The translations under genes were made by a program, and so were the position numbers. This document shows, piece by piece, positions 7,983 through 15,971 of a DNA stretch of 64,000 bases. The stretch comes from Actinomadura craniellae. Lineage in GTDB: Bacteria > Actinomycetota > Actinomycetes > Streptosporangiales > Streptosporangiaceae. Numbering within the stretch: the stretch's first letter is position 1; the number at the start of each line of letters is the position of its first letter. The stretch lies in contig NZ_QLYX01000007.1 of assembly GCF_003289645.1 (NCBI RefSeq), positions 248,001 to 312,000 on the forward strand, read 5' to 3'. Under the pieces are notes generated by a model that worked only from the letters and a program-made list of their open reading frames with translations, was not told where the DNA came from and did no database searches.

Positions 7983-9851
7983 TCACCGGGCGAACCACCG
8001 GCTGTACACGCCCGGCCGCCGCCCGTTGCGCCACGCGTACTGCCGGCGCAGCACGATGACCTGATCGGCCTCGGCGGCCAGATGCTGGTCATGGGTGATG
8101 AGGATGGTCGTCCGGTCGGCCATCAGCCGGCGCAGCGGGCCCATCACCTCCCGCGCCGACCGCGGGTCCAGCCCGGTGGTCGGCTCGTCCAGGACCAGTA
8201 CGGCGGTGTCGCGCACCAGCGCCCGGGCGATGGCGATCCGCTGCCGTTGCCCGCCCGACAGCCGCCGCCCGCGCTGGCCGACCAGCGTGTCGTACCCATC
8301 GGGCAGCTCGGTGATGAACCCGTGCGCGCCCGCGATCTTGGCGGCGTCCACGACCTCCTCGAACGAGGTGTCGGGACGGCCGTAGGCGATGTTCTCCCGC
8401 ACCGTCCCCGAGAACAGCAGCGTCTCCTGCTGGAGCAAGGTGATGTTCTCGCGCAGTTCCCGCGGCGACGGCTTGCGGACGTCCACCCCGTCCAGCAGGA
8501 TCCGCCCCGCGGTCGGCTCGTAGAAGCGCAGCAGCAGCATGGCGATGGTCGACTTGCCCGCACCGCTGGGACCGTTGATCACCACGACCCGGCCCGGGGC
8601 GGCGGTGAACGACAGCCCGTCCAGGACGGTCCGGTCCGAACCCGGGTAGCGGAACCCGACCCCCTCGAAGCGGACCTCACCGATCCCCGGCACGGCGACC
8701 CGCGCCGACCGGCCCTCGCCGGTTTCGGTGGGCCGCTCGCCCAGCAGCTCGATCACCCGGTCGGCGCCGGCCGACGCCTCCGAAACGCTCAGCCGCAACC
8801 GGGTCAGCTCCTGGATCGGCGGATACAGGAACGCCAGGAACGCGGCGAACGCCAGCAACCCGCCCAGGGTGATCCGGCCGGTGGACAGCTCCCACACCCC
8901 CAGGCCGAGCACCACCAGCGCGCACAGGGTCTGGATGACCTGGACGATCGGTGTGTACAGCGCCCCCAACCGCACCTGGGTCATCTTGGCGTGCAGCCAC
9001 ACCCGGCCCTCGCGGTGCAGCCGGCCCTGCTCGGCCTCCTGCCGGTTGTAGGCCTGCACCACCGTCAGGTTCGACAGGCTCTCCTCGATCACACTGTTGA
9101 TCGCCCCGTTGCTGGTCCGCTCGCGCCCGGCCGCCGCCCGGAAGCGCACCGCGAAAGCCCGCGACACCACCCAGAACAGCGGGGCCATCAGCAGCGCCGC
9201 CAGCGCCAGCTCCCAGCGCAGCAGCAGCGCCGCGGTGGCGTAGAGGATGACGGCGACGATCGCGGTGACGCCCTGCACCAGGCCGGACCCCACCAGGTGC
9301 TCGATGGCCTCGATGTCGTCGGTCATCCGGGCCATCAGGTCGCCCAGCCGCCGGTCGGTGAAGTAGTTCGGCGGTAGCCGCTGCGTGTGCGCGAAGACAC
9401 CATCGCGCAGCCGGAGCAGGAAACGCTCGGCGGCCAGCGCCAGCGCGTACGAGCTGGCGAAGGACGCCACCCCCGCCAGCATCGCGATCCCCAGCCAGGC
9501 CACGGCCGGGGTCCAGAACGCCGACAGGTTCCGCGTCACCAGCGCGTGGTCGGTGATGTGGCCGAACAGGCGGACCATCACCACGTCGAGGCCGGCCGCG
9601 GCGACCACCAGCACACCGCCCAGCACCAGCAACCGGCGATTTCCCCGGGTGTAGGGCCAGAACCGGCGGAAGGTCTCCCGGACCGCCACTGTGGGGGCCG
9701 GAGCGACCTCCACGTGGAAGGCGGGCTCACCCTCCGGCGAAGAATTCGATGAATAGGAAGAATGTCGGGAATTGTAAGGATCCGGCGCCGCAAGGGGCGC
9801 CGGCGGGCCAAAGCCCGCCGGCGCCTCTTCGGTGCGATCGATCGCCTTCAC
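7983..9851 (-). CDS. ABC exporter, fused permease-ATPase half-transporter
   Basis: This 622-aa type IV exporter half-molecule has six membrane helices at about residues 75-370 and then an ATPase with Walker A GPSGAGKST (427-435), signature LSGGQ (531-535), Walker B LVLDE (about 552-556) and H587. There is no C39 peptidase domain. The only in-frame start consistent with the neighbour is a GTG at 9851, 6 nt after the stop of the 59-aa peptide gene, so translation is probably coupled; GTGs at 9713 and 9689 are alternatives with poor ribosome sites. The first 50 residues are Pro/Ser-rich and contain a 13-bp stem in the mRNA (9796-9825). Genetic context suggests that it exports the peptide. Confidence 0.9.
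   Translation of the reverse strand: MKAIDRTEEAPAGFGPPAPLAAPDPYNSRHSSYSSNSSPEGEPAFHVEVAPAPTVAVRETFRRFWPYTRGNRRLLVLGGVLVVAAAGLDVVMVRLFGHITDHALVTRNLSAFWTPAVAWLGIAMLAGVASFASSYALALAAERFLLRLRDGVFAHTQRLPPNYFTDRRLGDLMARMTDDIEAIEHLVGSGLVQGVTAIVAVILYATAALLLRWELALAALLMAPLFWVVSRAFAVRFRAAAGRERTSNGAINSVIEESLSNLTVVQAYNRQEAEQGRLHREGRVWLHAKMTQVRLGALYTPIVQVIQTLCALVVLGLGVWELSTGRITLGGLLAFAAFLAFLYPPIQELTRLRLSVSEASAGADRVIELLGERPTETGEGRSARVAVPGIGEVRFEGVGFRYPGSDRTVLDGLSFTAAPGRVVVINGPSGAGKSTIAMLLLRFYEPTAGRILLDGVDVRKPSPRELRENITLLQQETLLFSGTVRENIAYGRPDTSFEEVVDAAKIAGAHGFITELPDGYDTLVGQRGRRLSGGQRQRIAIARALVRDTAVLVLDEPTTGLDPRSAREVMGPLRRLMADRTTILITHDQHLAAEADQVIVLRRQYAWRNGRRPGVYSRWFAR
9796..9825 (-). promoter_or_regulatory. 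13-bp stem-loop between peptide gene and exporter coding region
   Basis: There is a perfect inverted repeat (9796-9808 with 9813-9825), loop TTTG on the minus strand, 26-55 nt into the exporter frame. It could act as an attenuator or RNA-stability element that keeps peptide mRNA above exporter mRNA. If the real exporter start is downstream it would simply be an intercistronic terminator. Confidence 0.65.
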
Positions 9852-9857
9852 TGGCTA

Positions 9858-10037
<180 letters not shown>

Positions 10038-10072
10038 GATTTCCTCCTTTTGGTTGCCTCACCGGATGAGGC
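10038..10072 (-). promoter_or_regulatory. Strong ribosome site with small upstream hairpin for the peptide gene
   Basis: AAAAGGAGGAAATC immediately precedes the ATG. Just upstream, GCCTCA/TGAGGC (10056-10061 with 10067-10072) forms a 6-bp hairpin that could protect the 5' end of the message or modulate initiation. Confidence 0.55.
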
Positions 10073-10179
10073 GGATGTTCACGACGTTAAGTGCTAGTCA
10101 CCGCGTTTTCAGTGGTAGGACGGGCAAAAACAACTAAAATCCAGTGAAAGCGAGAAAATCCTTCAGGGGCTACAGGCCC

Positions 10180-10258
10180 GGTGTGATAAGGGCTCAGCGC
10201 GCCTTGACCGAGTTCTGAGGTGCCCGGAGAAACCACGGGGAAGACCGCTCATCACACC
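10180..10258. other. Possible structured RNA or long inverted repeat in a divergent intergenic region
   Basis: GGTGTGAT (10180-10187) pairs with ATCACACC (10251-10258). Inside are two shorter helices, CTCAG/CTGAG (10193-10197 with 10215-10219) and CCCG/CGGG (10223-10226 with 10236-10239), a three-way-junction-like layout. On the minus strand it is followed by a weak GGGC/GCCC hairpin and T-rich DNA leading to the peptide gene. I recognise no known riboswitch. Confidence 0.3.
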
Positions 10259-10306
10259 CCACCGCGCCCCCACGGCACCCTCCCCGGCCCTCCCCGGACC
10301 CCGTAC

Positions 10307-10312
10307 TAGGGT
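10307..10312 (+). promoter_or_regulatory. Probable -10 box of a leaderless promoter for the SDR gene
   Basis: TAGGGT matches TAnnnT and ends 8 nt before the ATG at 10321. No Shine-Dalgarno sequence is present there. Confidence 0.4.
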
Positions 10313-10320
10313 GGGCGGCC

Positions 10321-11103
10321 ATGACGCTCCCACCCGCCTACCTCCAGGAACTGTTCTCCCTCGCCGGCCGGGTCGCCGTCGTCACCGGCGGCAGTTCCGG
10401 GATCGGCCGGGCGATCGCCGAGGCGCTGGCCCGGGCCGGGGCGAGCGTCGTCGTGGTCGCCCGCCGGGAGGCCGAACTCGCCACAACCGTCGGCGAACTC
10501 ACCGAACACGGCGCCCAGGCCGCCTTCGTCGCCGCCGACCTGGCCTCCCGCGAGCAGGTCCGCACCGCCGCCGAAGCCGCCGCCGAGCCCTTCGGTGAAC
10601 CCGACATCCTGGTCAACTGCGCCGGAGTGAACCTGCGGCCCCCCATGGCGGACCTCACCGACGCGGACTGGGACCGCACCATGGCCGTCAACCTGGACGC
10701 GCCGTTCCTGCTGGGCCGCCGCTACGGGCCGGGCATGGCGCGGCGCGGCTGGGGACGCATCCTCAACGTCGCCTCCCAGCAGGCGTTCCGGGCGTTCGGC
10801 AACAGCGGCGGGTACGGCGCCGCCAAGGGCGGGCTGGTCGCGCTCACCCGCTCGCAGGCCGAGGCGTGGTCACCGCACGGGGTGTGCTGCAACGCGCTCG
10901 TGCCCGGATTCGTGCTCACCCCGCTCACCGCCGAGGTCGCCGCCGACCCCGACCGGGTCGCCGCCCTCGCCACCCGCACCCTGGCCGGCCGCAACGGGCT
11001 GCCCGGCGACTTCGCCGGCGCCGCGGTCTTCCTCGCCGGCCCGGCCGCCGGCTACGTCACCGGGCAGGCGCTCTTCGTGGACGGCGGCTTCTCCGCCCAC
11101 TGA
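10321..11103 (+). CDS. Short-chain dehydrogenase/reductase
   Basis: This is a 260-aa classical SDR. The cofactor site is TGGSSGIG (22-29), with NCAG at 99-102 in place of NNAG. The catalytic set is N124, S152, Y165 and K169 (YGAAK), and the protein ends with the typical ALFVDGGFSAH. It reduces or oxidises an unknown carbonyl/alcohol pair using NAD(P). It is monocistronic, divergent from the peptide-exporter unit, and apparently leaderless. Confidence 0.9.
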   Translation: MTLPPAYLQELFSLAGRVAVVTGGSSGIGRAIAEALARAGASVVVVARREAELATTVGELTEHGAQAAFVAADLASREQVRTAAEAAAEPFGEPDILVNCAGVNLRPPMADLTDADWDRTMAVNLDAPFLLGRRYGPGMARRGWGRILNVASQQAFRAFGNSGGYGAAKGGLVALTRSQAEAWSPHGVCCNALVPGFVLTPLTAEVAADPDRVAALATRTLAGRNGLPGDFAGAAVFLAGPAAGYVTGQALFVDGGFSAH

Positions 11104-11117
11104 CCGGCCCACAGCGG

Positions 11118-11150
11118 CCTCACAGCGACCTCACAGCGACCTCACAGCGA
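11118..11150 (+). repeat. Three 11-bp direct repeats upstream of the two-component genes
   Basis: CCTCACAGCGA occurs three times in tandem, with a degenerate fourth copy just before. The 11-bp period is one helical turn, which suits stacked binding of a regulator on one DNA face. It lies about 70 nt before the sensor kinase start, so a response-regulator binding array is plausible. Confidence 0.55.
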
Positions 11151-11217
11151 CCAAGGTCGGCACCGGGGTCGACTTCCAGCCGCTGCCACCCCTGCGGCGG
11201 GCGGCTAGCGTGACCAG

Positions 11218-12366
11218 GTGCGTATCAGGCGAACCGCCCGCGAGTGGGCCACCGACCTCGCCGTCACGGGGGTCGGCGTGCTGCTGGGCGCTTTCCTGCT
11301 GCTGGGCGAGCTCAGCGACAGCGAGCTGCGGATGCCGCTCACCGAGCGGCTGGCCTGGGAGGCGTTCGTCGGCGGGGCCGCCAGCCTGGCCGTGCTGCTG
11401 TTCCGCCGCTCCCGCCCGGTCGCGCTGGCCCTGGTGATGATCCCGTTCGGGCTGAACTCGTCGCTGAGCATCGCCATGACCGCCCTGGCGATGTTCGGCG
11501 TCGCCGTGCACCGGTCCTGGCGGGTGACCGCCGCCGTGGGCGGGACGAACGCCGCGGTGATCGTCACCTTGTTCTCCCTGGACAGCAGTGCCCCTCCCGA
11601 GCGGCTGGAGGGCATCTTGGTGATCCTGCTGATGAACGCCGTCCTGCTGGTGACCGGAATGCTGGTGCGATCCCAGCGGCAACTGGTGGGGTCGCTGCGG
11701 GAACGAGCCCGGCAGGCCGAGGAGGAACAGCGGCTGCGGGTGGAGGAGGCCCGGCACCTGGAACGCGAGCGCATCGCCCGCGAGATGCACGACGTGCTCG
11801 CCCACCGGATCTCGCTGCTGGCCGTGCACGCGGGCGCGCTGGAGTACCGGCAGGACGCGCCGGAGTCCGAACGGCGGGCCGCCGGGGTCATCCGGCAGTG
11901 CGCCTACGAGGCCATGGAGGACCTGCGGGAGGTGCTCGGCATGCTCCGCCAGGACCCCGCCGACCCCGAACGCCCCCAGCCCACCCTGGCGGACCTGCCG
12001 CGGCTCATCGAGGAGTCGCGGGCCGCCGGCGCCGACATCGCCCTCGACGACCGGCTCGAACAGGAGCCGCCGCCGCGGATCGGCCGGCACGTCTACCGGA
12101 TCGTCCAGGAGGGGCTGACCAACGTGCGCAAACACGCGCCCGGCGCCGGCACCCGGGTCGCGCTCGGCGGGGGCCCCGCCACCGGCGTCACCGTCGAGGT
12201 GCGCAACGCCCTGCCCCCCGGCCCGGCCCACTCCCCCATGCCCGGCGCGGGCGCCGGGCTCATCGGCCTGCGCGAACGGATCGACCTGCTGGGCGGCCGG
12301 CTGGAGCACGGACCCACCCAAGAAGCCGATCACCTGCTCCGCGCCTGGCTACCCTGGTCTCGATGA
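11218..12366 (+). CDS. NarL-type sensor histidine kinase
   Basis: This 382-aa membrane kinase has four hydrophobic helices in residues 12-150 and a HisKA_3 dimerisation domain with phosphoacceptor H191 (REMHDVLAHR). The ATPase domain shows N-box-like EGLTNVRKHAP and the glycine-rich end GAGLIGLRERI. The extracytoplasmic loops are short, so it may sense the membrane or an intramembrane ligand. The GTG at 11218 lies 6 nt after TAGCGT, a leaderless arrangement; no Shine-Dalgarno is visible. Its stop overlaps the regulator start (ATGA at 12363), so the two are coupled. Confidence 0.93.
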   Translation: MRIRRTAREWATDLAVTGVGVLLGAFLLLGELSDSELRMPLTERLAWEAFVGGAASLAVLLFRRSRPVALALVMIPFGLNSSLSIAMTALAMFGVAVHRSWRVTAAVGGTNAAVIVTLFSLDSSAPPERLEGILVILLMNAVLLVTGMLVRSQRQLVGSLRERARQAEEEQRLRVEEARHLERERIAREMHDVLAHRISLLAVHAGALEYRQDAPESERRAAGVIRQCAYEAMEDLREVLGMLRQDPADPERPQPTLADLPRLIEESRAAGADIALDDRLEQEPPPRIGRHVYRIVQEGLTNVRKHAPGAGTRVALGGGPATGVTVEVRNALPPGPAHSPMPGAGAGLIGLRERIDLLGGRLEHGPTQEADHLLRAWLPWSR

Positions 12367-13031
12367 GCTCCCCCATCCGCGTGCTGATCGTCGACGATGA
12401 CGCCCTCGTCCGCACCGGCCTGTCGATGATCCTGGCCGAACCGGGCGACATCGTCGTGGCGGGCGAGGTCGCCGACGGCGCCGAGGTCGTGCCGGCCGTC
12501 AACGAGCACCGGCCCGACGTCGTCTTGATGGACATCCGGATGCCGCTGCTGGACGGGCTGGCCGCCACCGAACTGCTGCGAGCCCGCCGGGACCCCCCGG
12601 AGATCATCATCTTGACCACCTTCGACACCGACGAGCACATCCTGCGCGCGATGCACGCCGGCGCCGGCGGGTTCCTGCTCAAGCACACCCCGCCCCCGCA
12701 GATCATCGAGGCGATCCGCCGGGTCGCGGCAGGGGAGCCCATGCTGTCCCCCGCGGTGATGCGGCGGATGATGACGCTGGTGGGCGCCACCGGCACGGAC
12801 CCGCGCCGCGACCGCGCCCGGGCGGCGCTGGGCCGGCTCAGCGACGGCGAGCGCGCCGTGGCCGACCTCGTCGGCCAGGGCCTGACCAACAGCGAGATCG
12901 GCCGGGAACTGTCGCTGAGCACCGCCACCGTCAAGGCGTACGTGTCCCGGCTGCTGACCAAGCTGGAGCTCAACAACCGGGTGCAGGTGGCGCTGCTGGT
13001 CCACGACGCCGGCCCGCCCGCCGCGCGCTGA
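12363..13031 (+). CDS. NarL/LuxR-family response regulator
   Basis: This 222-aa regulator has a receiver domain with acidic pocket D11-D13, phosphoacceptor D57 (MDIRMP), a T residue in ILTTFDT and K in LLKH. A C-terminal LuxR-type HTH at about 158-215 (LTNSEIGRELSLSTATVKAYVSRLL) follows. It partners the overlapping kinase and may bind the 11-bp repeats at 11118-11150. Its regulon is unknown; the neighbouring sigma factor gene 90 bp downstream is one possible target. Confidence 0.93.
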   Translation: MSSPIRVLIVDDDALVRTGLSMILAEPGDIVVAGEVADGAEVVPAVNEHRPDVVLMDIRMPLLDGLAATELLRARRDPPEIIILTTFDTDEHILRAMHAGAGGFLLKHTPPPQIIEAIRRVAAGEPMLSPAVMRRMMTLVGATGTDPRRDRARAALGRLSDGERAVADLVGQGLTNSEIGRELSLSTATVKAYVSRLLTKLELNNRVQVALLVHDAGPPAAR

Positions 13032-13120
13032 ACCACCGGTTCCACGGTCTCGCGGAACTGTCGGTTCGGCCGGGTAGGTTCGGTGCCGGCCCGGGGCGAC
13101 AGGGAACGGGGTGAGCGGGC

Positions 13121-14398
13121 ATGCCGGTGGACGCCGGGATCGAGGGGCTGCTGCGTGAGCTCGCGCCGCAGGTCCTCGGCGTGCTGATCCGCAGGCACGG
13201 GCACTTCGACACCTGCGAGGACGCCGTCCAGGAGGCGCTGCTGGAGGCCGCCGTCGCCTGGGCCGAGCGGGGCGTGCCCGAAAGCCCCCGGGGCTGGCTG
13301 GTCACCGTCGCGTCCCGGCGGCTGACCGACCAGTGGCGCAGCGAGCAGGCCCGGCGGCGCCGGGAGGTCGCCGTCGCGGCGCTGGCCCCCACCGGCCCGG
13401 GCGCCCTGCCCGCCGAACCCGGCCAGGAGTCCCCGCACGACCACGACGACACCCTGACGCTGCTGTTCCTGTGCTGCCATCCCGCGCTGTCCGAGCCCTC
13501 CCAGCTGGCGCTCACGCTGCGGGCCGTGGGCGGCCTGACCACCGGGCAGATCGCCCGCGCGTTCCTGGTCCCCGAGACGACCATGGGGCAGCGGATCAGC
13601 CGGGCCAAGCAGCGCGTCAAGGCCGCCGGCGCCCGGTTCGGCCCGCCCCCCGAACCGGAACGGGCGGACCGGCTGCGGGTGGTCCTGCACGTGCTGTACC
13701 TGATCTTCAACGAGGGGTACACCGCCACGTCCGGCCCCGACCTGCAACGCCCCGACCTGACCGCCGAGGCGATCCGGCTGACCCGCGCGGTCCGCCGGGA
13801 ACTGCCCGGGGACGGTGAGGTGGCGGGCCTGCTGGCGCTCATGCTGCTCACCGAGGCCCGCCGCGCCGCACGCACCGCGCCCGACGGGTCGCTGATCCCG
13901 CTCGCCGAGCAGGACCGCGGCCGGTGGGACGCGGCGCTGATCAAGGAGGGCGTCGCGCTCGTCACCGACGCGCTGGCCCGCGGCGCGGTCGGCCCCTACC
14001 AGGTCCAGGCCGCCATCGCCGCCGTCCACGACGAGGCACCCAGCGACCAGGACACCGACTGGCCGCAGATCCTCGCCCTCTACGACGTGCTCGAACGCCT
14101 CGCCCCGGGGCCGATGGTCACCCTCAACCGCGCCATCGCGGCCGCCATGGCGCACGGGCCGCGGGCCGGGCTCGACCTGCTCACCCCCCTGGACGCCGAC
14201 GAGCGGATGAGCGGCCACCACCGCCTGCACGCGGTCCGCGCCCACCTGCTGGAGATGGCCGGCGACCACGCCGCCGCCCGGTCCGGCTACCGGGAGGCCG
14301 CGCGGCGCACCACCAGCCTCCCCGAACGGCGCTACCTGGAAGGGCGCGCCACCGCCCTGCGCGCGCGGGCCGAAGAGCAGGAACCCCCGGGCCGGTAA
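13121..14398 (+). CDS. ECF42-like sigma factor with long C-terminal extension
   Basis: This 425-aa protein has sigma region 2 (FDTCEDAVQEALLEAAVAW), region 4 (LTTGQIARAFLVPETTMGQRISRAKQ) and about 230 further residues with the DUF6596/TPR-like pattern (LYLIFNEGYTAT, TLNRAIAAAMAHG). This is the ECF42 architecture, in which the extension is thought to control activity in place of an anti-sigma factor. ECF42 genes usually sit next to DGPF/YCII-type genes; none is present here. The ATG at 13121 is preceded by a weak GGGG purine run. It is followed by the fluoride cassette. Confidence 0.88.
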   Translation: MPVDAGIEGLLRELAPQVLGVLIRRHGHFDTCEDAVQEALLEAAVAWAERGVPESPRGWLVTVASRRLTDQWRSEQARRRREVAVAALAPTGPGALPAEPGQESPHDHDDTLTLLFLCCHPALSEPSQLALTLRAVGGLTTGQIARAFLVPETTMGQRISRAKQRVKAAGARFGPPPEPERADRLRVVLHVLYLIFNEGYTATSGPDLQRPDLTAEAIRLTRAVRRELPGDGEVAGLLALMLLTEARRAARTAPDGSLIPLAEQDRGRWDAALIKEGVALVTDALARGAVGPYQVQAAIAAVHDEAPSDQDTDWPQILALYDVLERLAPGPMVTLNRAIAAAMAHGPRAGLDLLTPLDADERMSGHHRLHAVRAHLLEMAGDHAAARSGYREAARRTTSLPERRYLEGRATALRARAEEQEPPGR

Positions 14399-14429
14399 AC
14401 TGGGCGGCAGGTCCCCGGGCGGGGATCGC

Positions 14430-14518
14430 GGCGGTGGGGCCCGCCGCCCCGCGGCAGCGGGAAACCTCGGTGACCACCGGCAACGGTCCCTACCAGCGAC
14501 CTCGGCATCCTGGTGGGA
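14430..14518 (+). ncRNA. Candidate fluoride riboswitch (crcB motif) controlling the ribosome site
   Basis: The order of parts matches the crcB RNA: hairpin GGCGG/CCGCC (14430-14445) with GGGGCC in its loop, then AAACC, a CGGTG/CACCG hairpin, and CAACGGTCCCTACCAG (14481-14496). GGGGCC can pair with GGTCCC to make the required pseudoknot. An extra CCCGC/GCGGG hairpin sits between them. The end TCCCTACCAG (14487-14496) can instead pair with CTGGTGGGA (14510-14518), which overlaps the Shine-Dalgarno of crcB. This suggests translational control: fluoride stabilises the pseudoknot and frees the ribosome site. Some canonical bases differ (GGTGG where GATGG is usual), so a covariance search should confirm it. 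Confidence 0.68.
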
Positions 14519-14525
14519 GGAATCG

Positions 14526-14948
14526 GTGCCCGAACCCCGTATCGACTGGACGACACCGGCGGTGATCTCGGCGGGCGGCGTGCTGGGCTCGCTGGCCCGG
14601 CACGGCCTGTCGGTGGCGTTCCCCCACCAGGCGGGCCGGTTCGACTGGGCGATCTTCGCGGTCAACACCGCCGGATGCCTGCTCATCGGCGTGCTCATGG
14701 TCCTGATCACCGAGGTGTGGGAGGTCCACCGGCTGGTTCGCCCGTTCCTGGGCATCGGGGTCCTGGGCGGGTTCACCACCTTCTCCGCCTACGTTGTCGG
14801 CATCCAGCAGGACCTGGCCGCCGGCGCCCCGCACACCGCGCTGGCCTACCTGGCCGGCACCTGCGCGGCCGCGCTCGCCGCCGTCCACGCCGGCGTCCAC
14901 GCCACCCGGCTGGTCGCCGTCCCGCACCCGCGCAAGGAGCCGCCATGA
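14526..14948 (+). CDS. crcB: Fluoride channel subunit CrcB/Fluc (first copy)
   Basis: This 140-aa four-helix protein has the Fluc hallmarks: GSLARHGLS near residue 20, [14 protein letters not shown], and GGFTTFSAY (the TTFS track that lines the fluoride path). Fluc proteins form dimers that export F- passively. Two adjacent crcB genes usually make a heterodimer in Gram-positives, and a second copy lies at 15274. The GTG start at 14526 has GGAGG 5 nt upstream, inside the proposed riboswitch expression platform. Its stop overlaps the DUF190 start. Confidence 0.93.
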   Translation: MPEPRIDWTTPAVISAGGVLGSLARHGLSVAFPHQAGRFDWAIFAVNTAGCLLIGVLMVLITEVWEVHRLVRPFLGIGVLGGFTTFSAYVVGIQQDLAAGAPHTALAYLAGTCAAALAAVHAGVHATRLVAVPHPRKEPP

Positions 14949-15277
14949 GATCGCACGGCCCGGCCGCCCGCCTGACGATCTTCGTCGGCGAGTCCGACAC
15001 CTGGCACCACAGGCCGCTGTACCACGAGATCGTGCACCGCGCCCGCCAGGCCGGGCTCGCCGGCGCCAGCGTGATCCGCGGCATCGAGGGTTACGGTGCC
15101 TCCAGCCGCGTCCACACCAGCCGGATCCTGTCGCTGTCGGAGGACCTGCCGCTGGCCATCGTCATCATCGACACCGAGCAGGCCGTCCGGGAGTTCCTGC
15201 CCCTCCTGGACGAGCTGCGGATCGGCGGGCCGGCCGTCATCGACCGGGTCGAGATGGTCCGCTGGGCGGCGCGGTGA
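14945..15277 (+). CDS. DUF190 (PII-like) protein between the two crcB genes
   Basis: This 110-aa protein has the DUF190 pattern: [42 protein letters not shown] and a final DRVEMV. DUF190 proteins resemble PII trimers and are commonly found with crcB. A regulatory or accessory role in fluoride export is inferred from that association. It overlaps both neighbours by 4 nt (ATGA and GTGA), so the three genes are tightly coupled. Confidence 0.9.
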   Translation: MRSHGPAARLTIFVGESDTWHHRPLYHEIVHRARQAGLAGASVIRGIEGYGASSRVHTSRILSLSEDLPLAIVIIDTEQAVREFLPLLDELRIGGPAVIDRVEMVRWAAR

Positions 15278-15642
15278 CGCTCGCGCTGGTCACGCTCGGC
15301 GCCGCCGTCGGCGCCCCGCTGCGCTACCTGATCGACCGGCTGGTGCAGGCCCGCCTCGCCTCGGTGTTCCCGTGGGGGACGTTCACCGTCAACGTCCTGG
15401 GCTCGGCGCTGCTGGGGTTCCTGGCCGCGCTGCCCGCCGACCCGCGGGTGCTGGCCGCCGCCGGAACCGGGTTCTGCGGGGCGCTGACGACCTACTCCAC
15501 CTTCTCCTACGAGACCCTGCGGCTGGCCGAGGACGGCGCCCGCCCCTACGCCCTCGGCAACGTCCTCGGCTCCGTCGCCGCCGGCCTGGTGGCGGCCTAC
15601 TGCGGCCTGGCCCTGGCGCACGCCCTCACCCGGGGTTGGTGA
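15274..15642 (+). CDS. crcB: Fluoride channel subunit CrcB/Fluc (second copy)
   Basis: This is a 122-aa, four-helix Fluc subunit with [27 protein letters not shown] and [11 protein letters not shown] (TTYSTFS instead of the TTFSAY of copy 1). The differing pore motifs support a heterodimeric channel. The GTG at 15274 overlaps the DUF190 stop. Confidence 0.93.
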   Translation: MTLALVTLGAAVGAPLRYLIDRLVQARLASVFPWGTFTVNVLGSALLGFLAALPADPRVLAAAGTGFCGALTTYSTFSYETLRLAEDGARPYALGNVLGSVAAGLVAAYCGLALAHALTRGW

Positions 15643-15686
15643 GCGGCACGGCCTGATGCACTCTTCCCGGTCGTGGTCGGCAAGCC

Positions 15687-15761
15687 TCAGTGCTGCGGGC
15701 GGAGCCCGTTGAGGGCGGTTTCGACAACGCTGTCGGCGTAGGCGGGGGTGAGCGCTCCGGT
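15687..15761 (-). pseudogene. C-terminal remnant of a TetR regulator
   Basis: The minus strand encodes about 24 residues ending in a stop (ALTPAYADSVVETALNGLR then PQH). They match the last residues of the intact TetR at 26151-26762 (ALTPAYADSIVETALNGLR then PRR) at about 20 positions, also at DNA level. Nothing of the gene body remains; the sequence diverges upstream of 15761. It looks like a scar from recombination or deletion of a paralogue. Confidence 0.8.
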
Positions 15762-15779
15762 TAGGGGCGTTTTCCGTGC

Positions 15780-15971
15780 TCAGCCCGCTCTCCGGCCAAC
15801 GCGCTCGAGCAGGCCGGCCCAGTCTCGACGGGTGAACTCCACGATGACCTCCGGGGCGCCGGTGGAGTCGCGCACGCCGATGGTGCCGTCGGCGGCCCGC
15901 GCCACCTCGACGCAGTGGCCGTCCGGGTCGCTGATGCTGGATTTGCGCCAGTGGGTGAACTTCGCGGTCAT
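15780..15971 (-). CDS. DUF397 protein
   Basis: This 63-aa protein has the DUF397 pattern WRKSSISDPDGHCVEVA, IGVRDS and a final FTRRDWAGLLERV. DUF397 proteins are small partners of XRE/DUF5753 regulators in actinomycetes and have been discussed as toxin-antitoxin-like or developmental modules. Its ATG overlaps the stop of the regulator gene upstream (ATGA), so they are cotranslated. Confidence 0.9.
   Translation of the reverse strand: MTAKFTHWRKSSISDPDGHCVEVARAADGTIGVRDSTGAPEVIVEFTRRDWAGLLERVGRRAG

Noticed and set aside
12260-14779. An 839-codon minus-strand frame over the response regulator and ECF42-like genes
   Set aside because: It overlaps two clear genes in antisense and has no recognisable domain.
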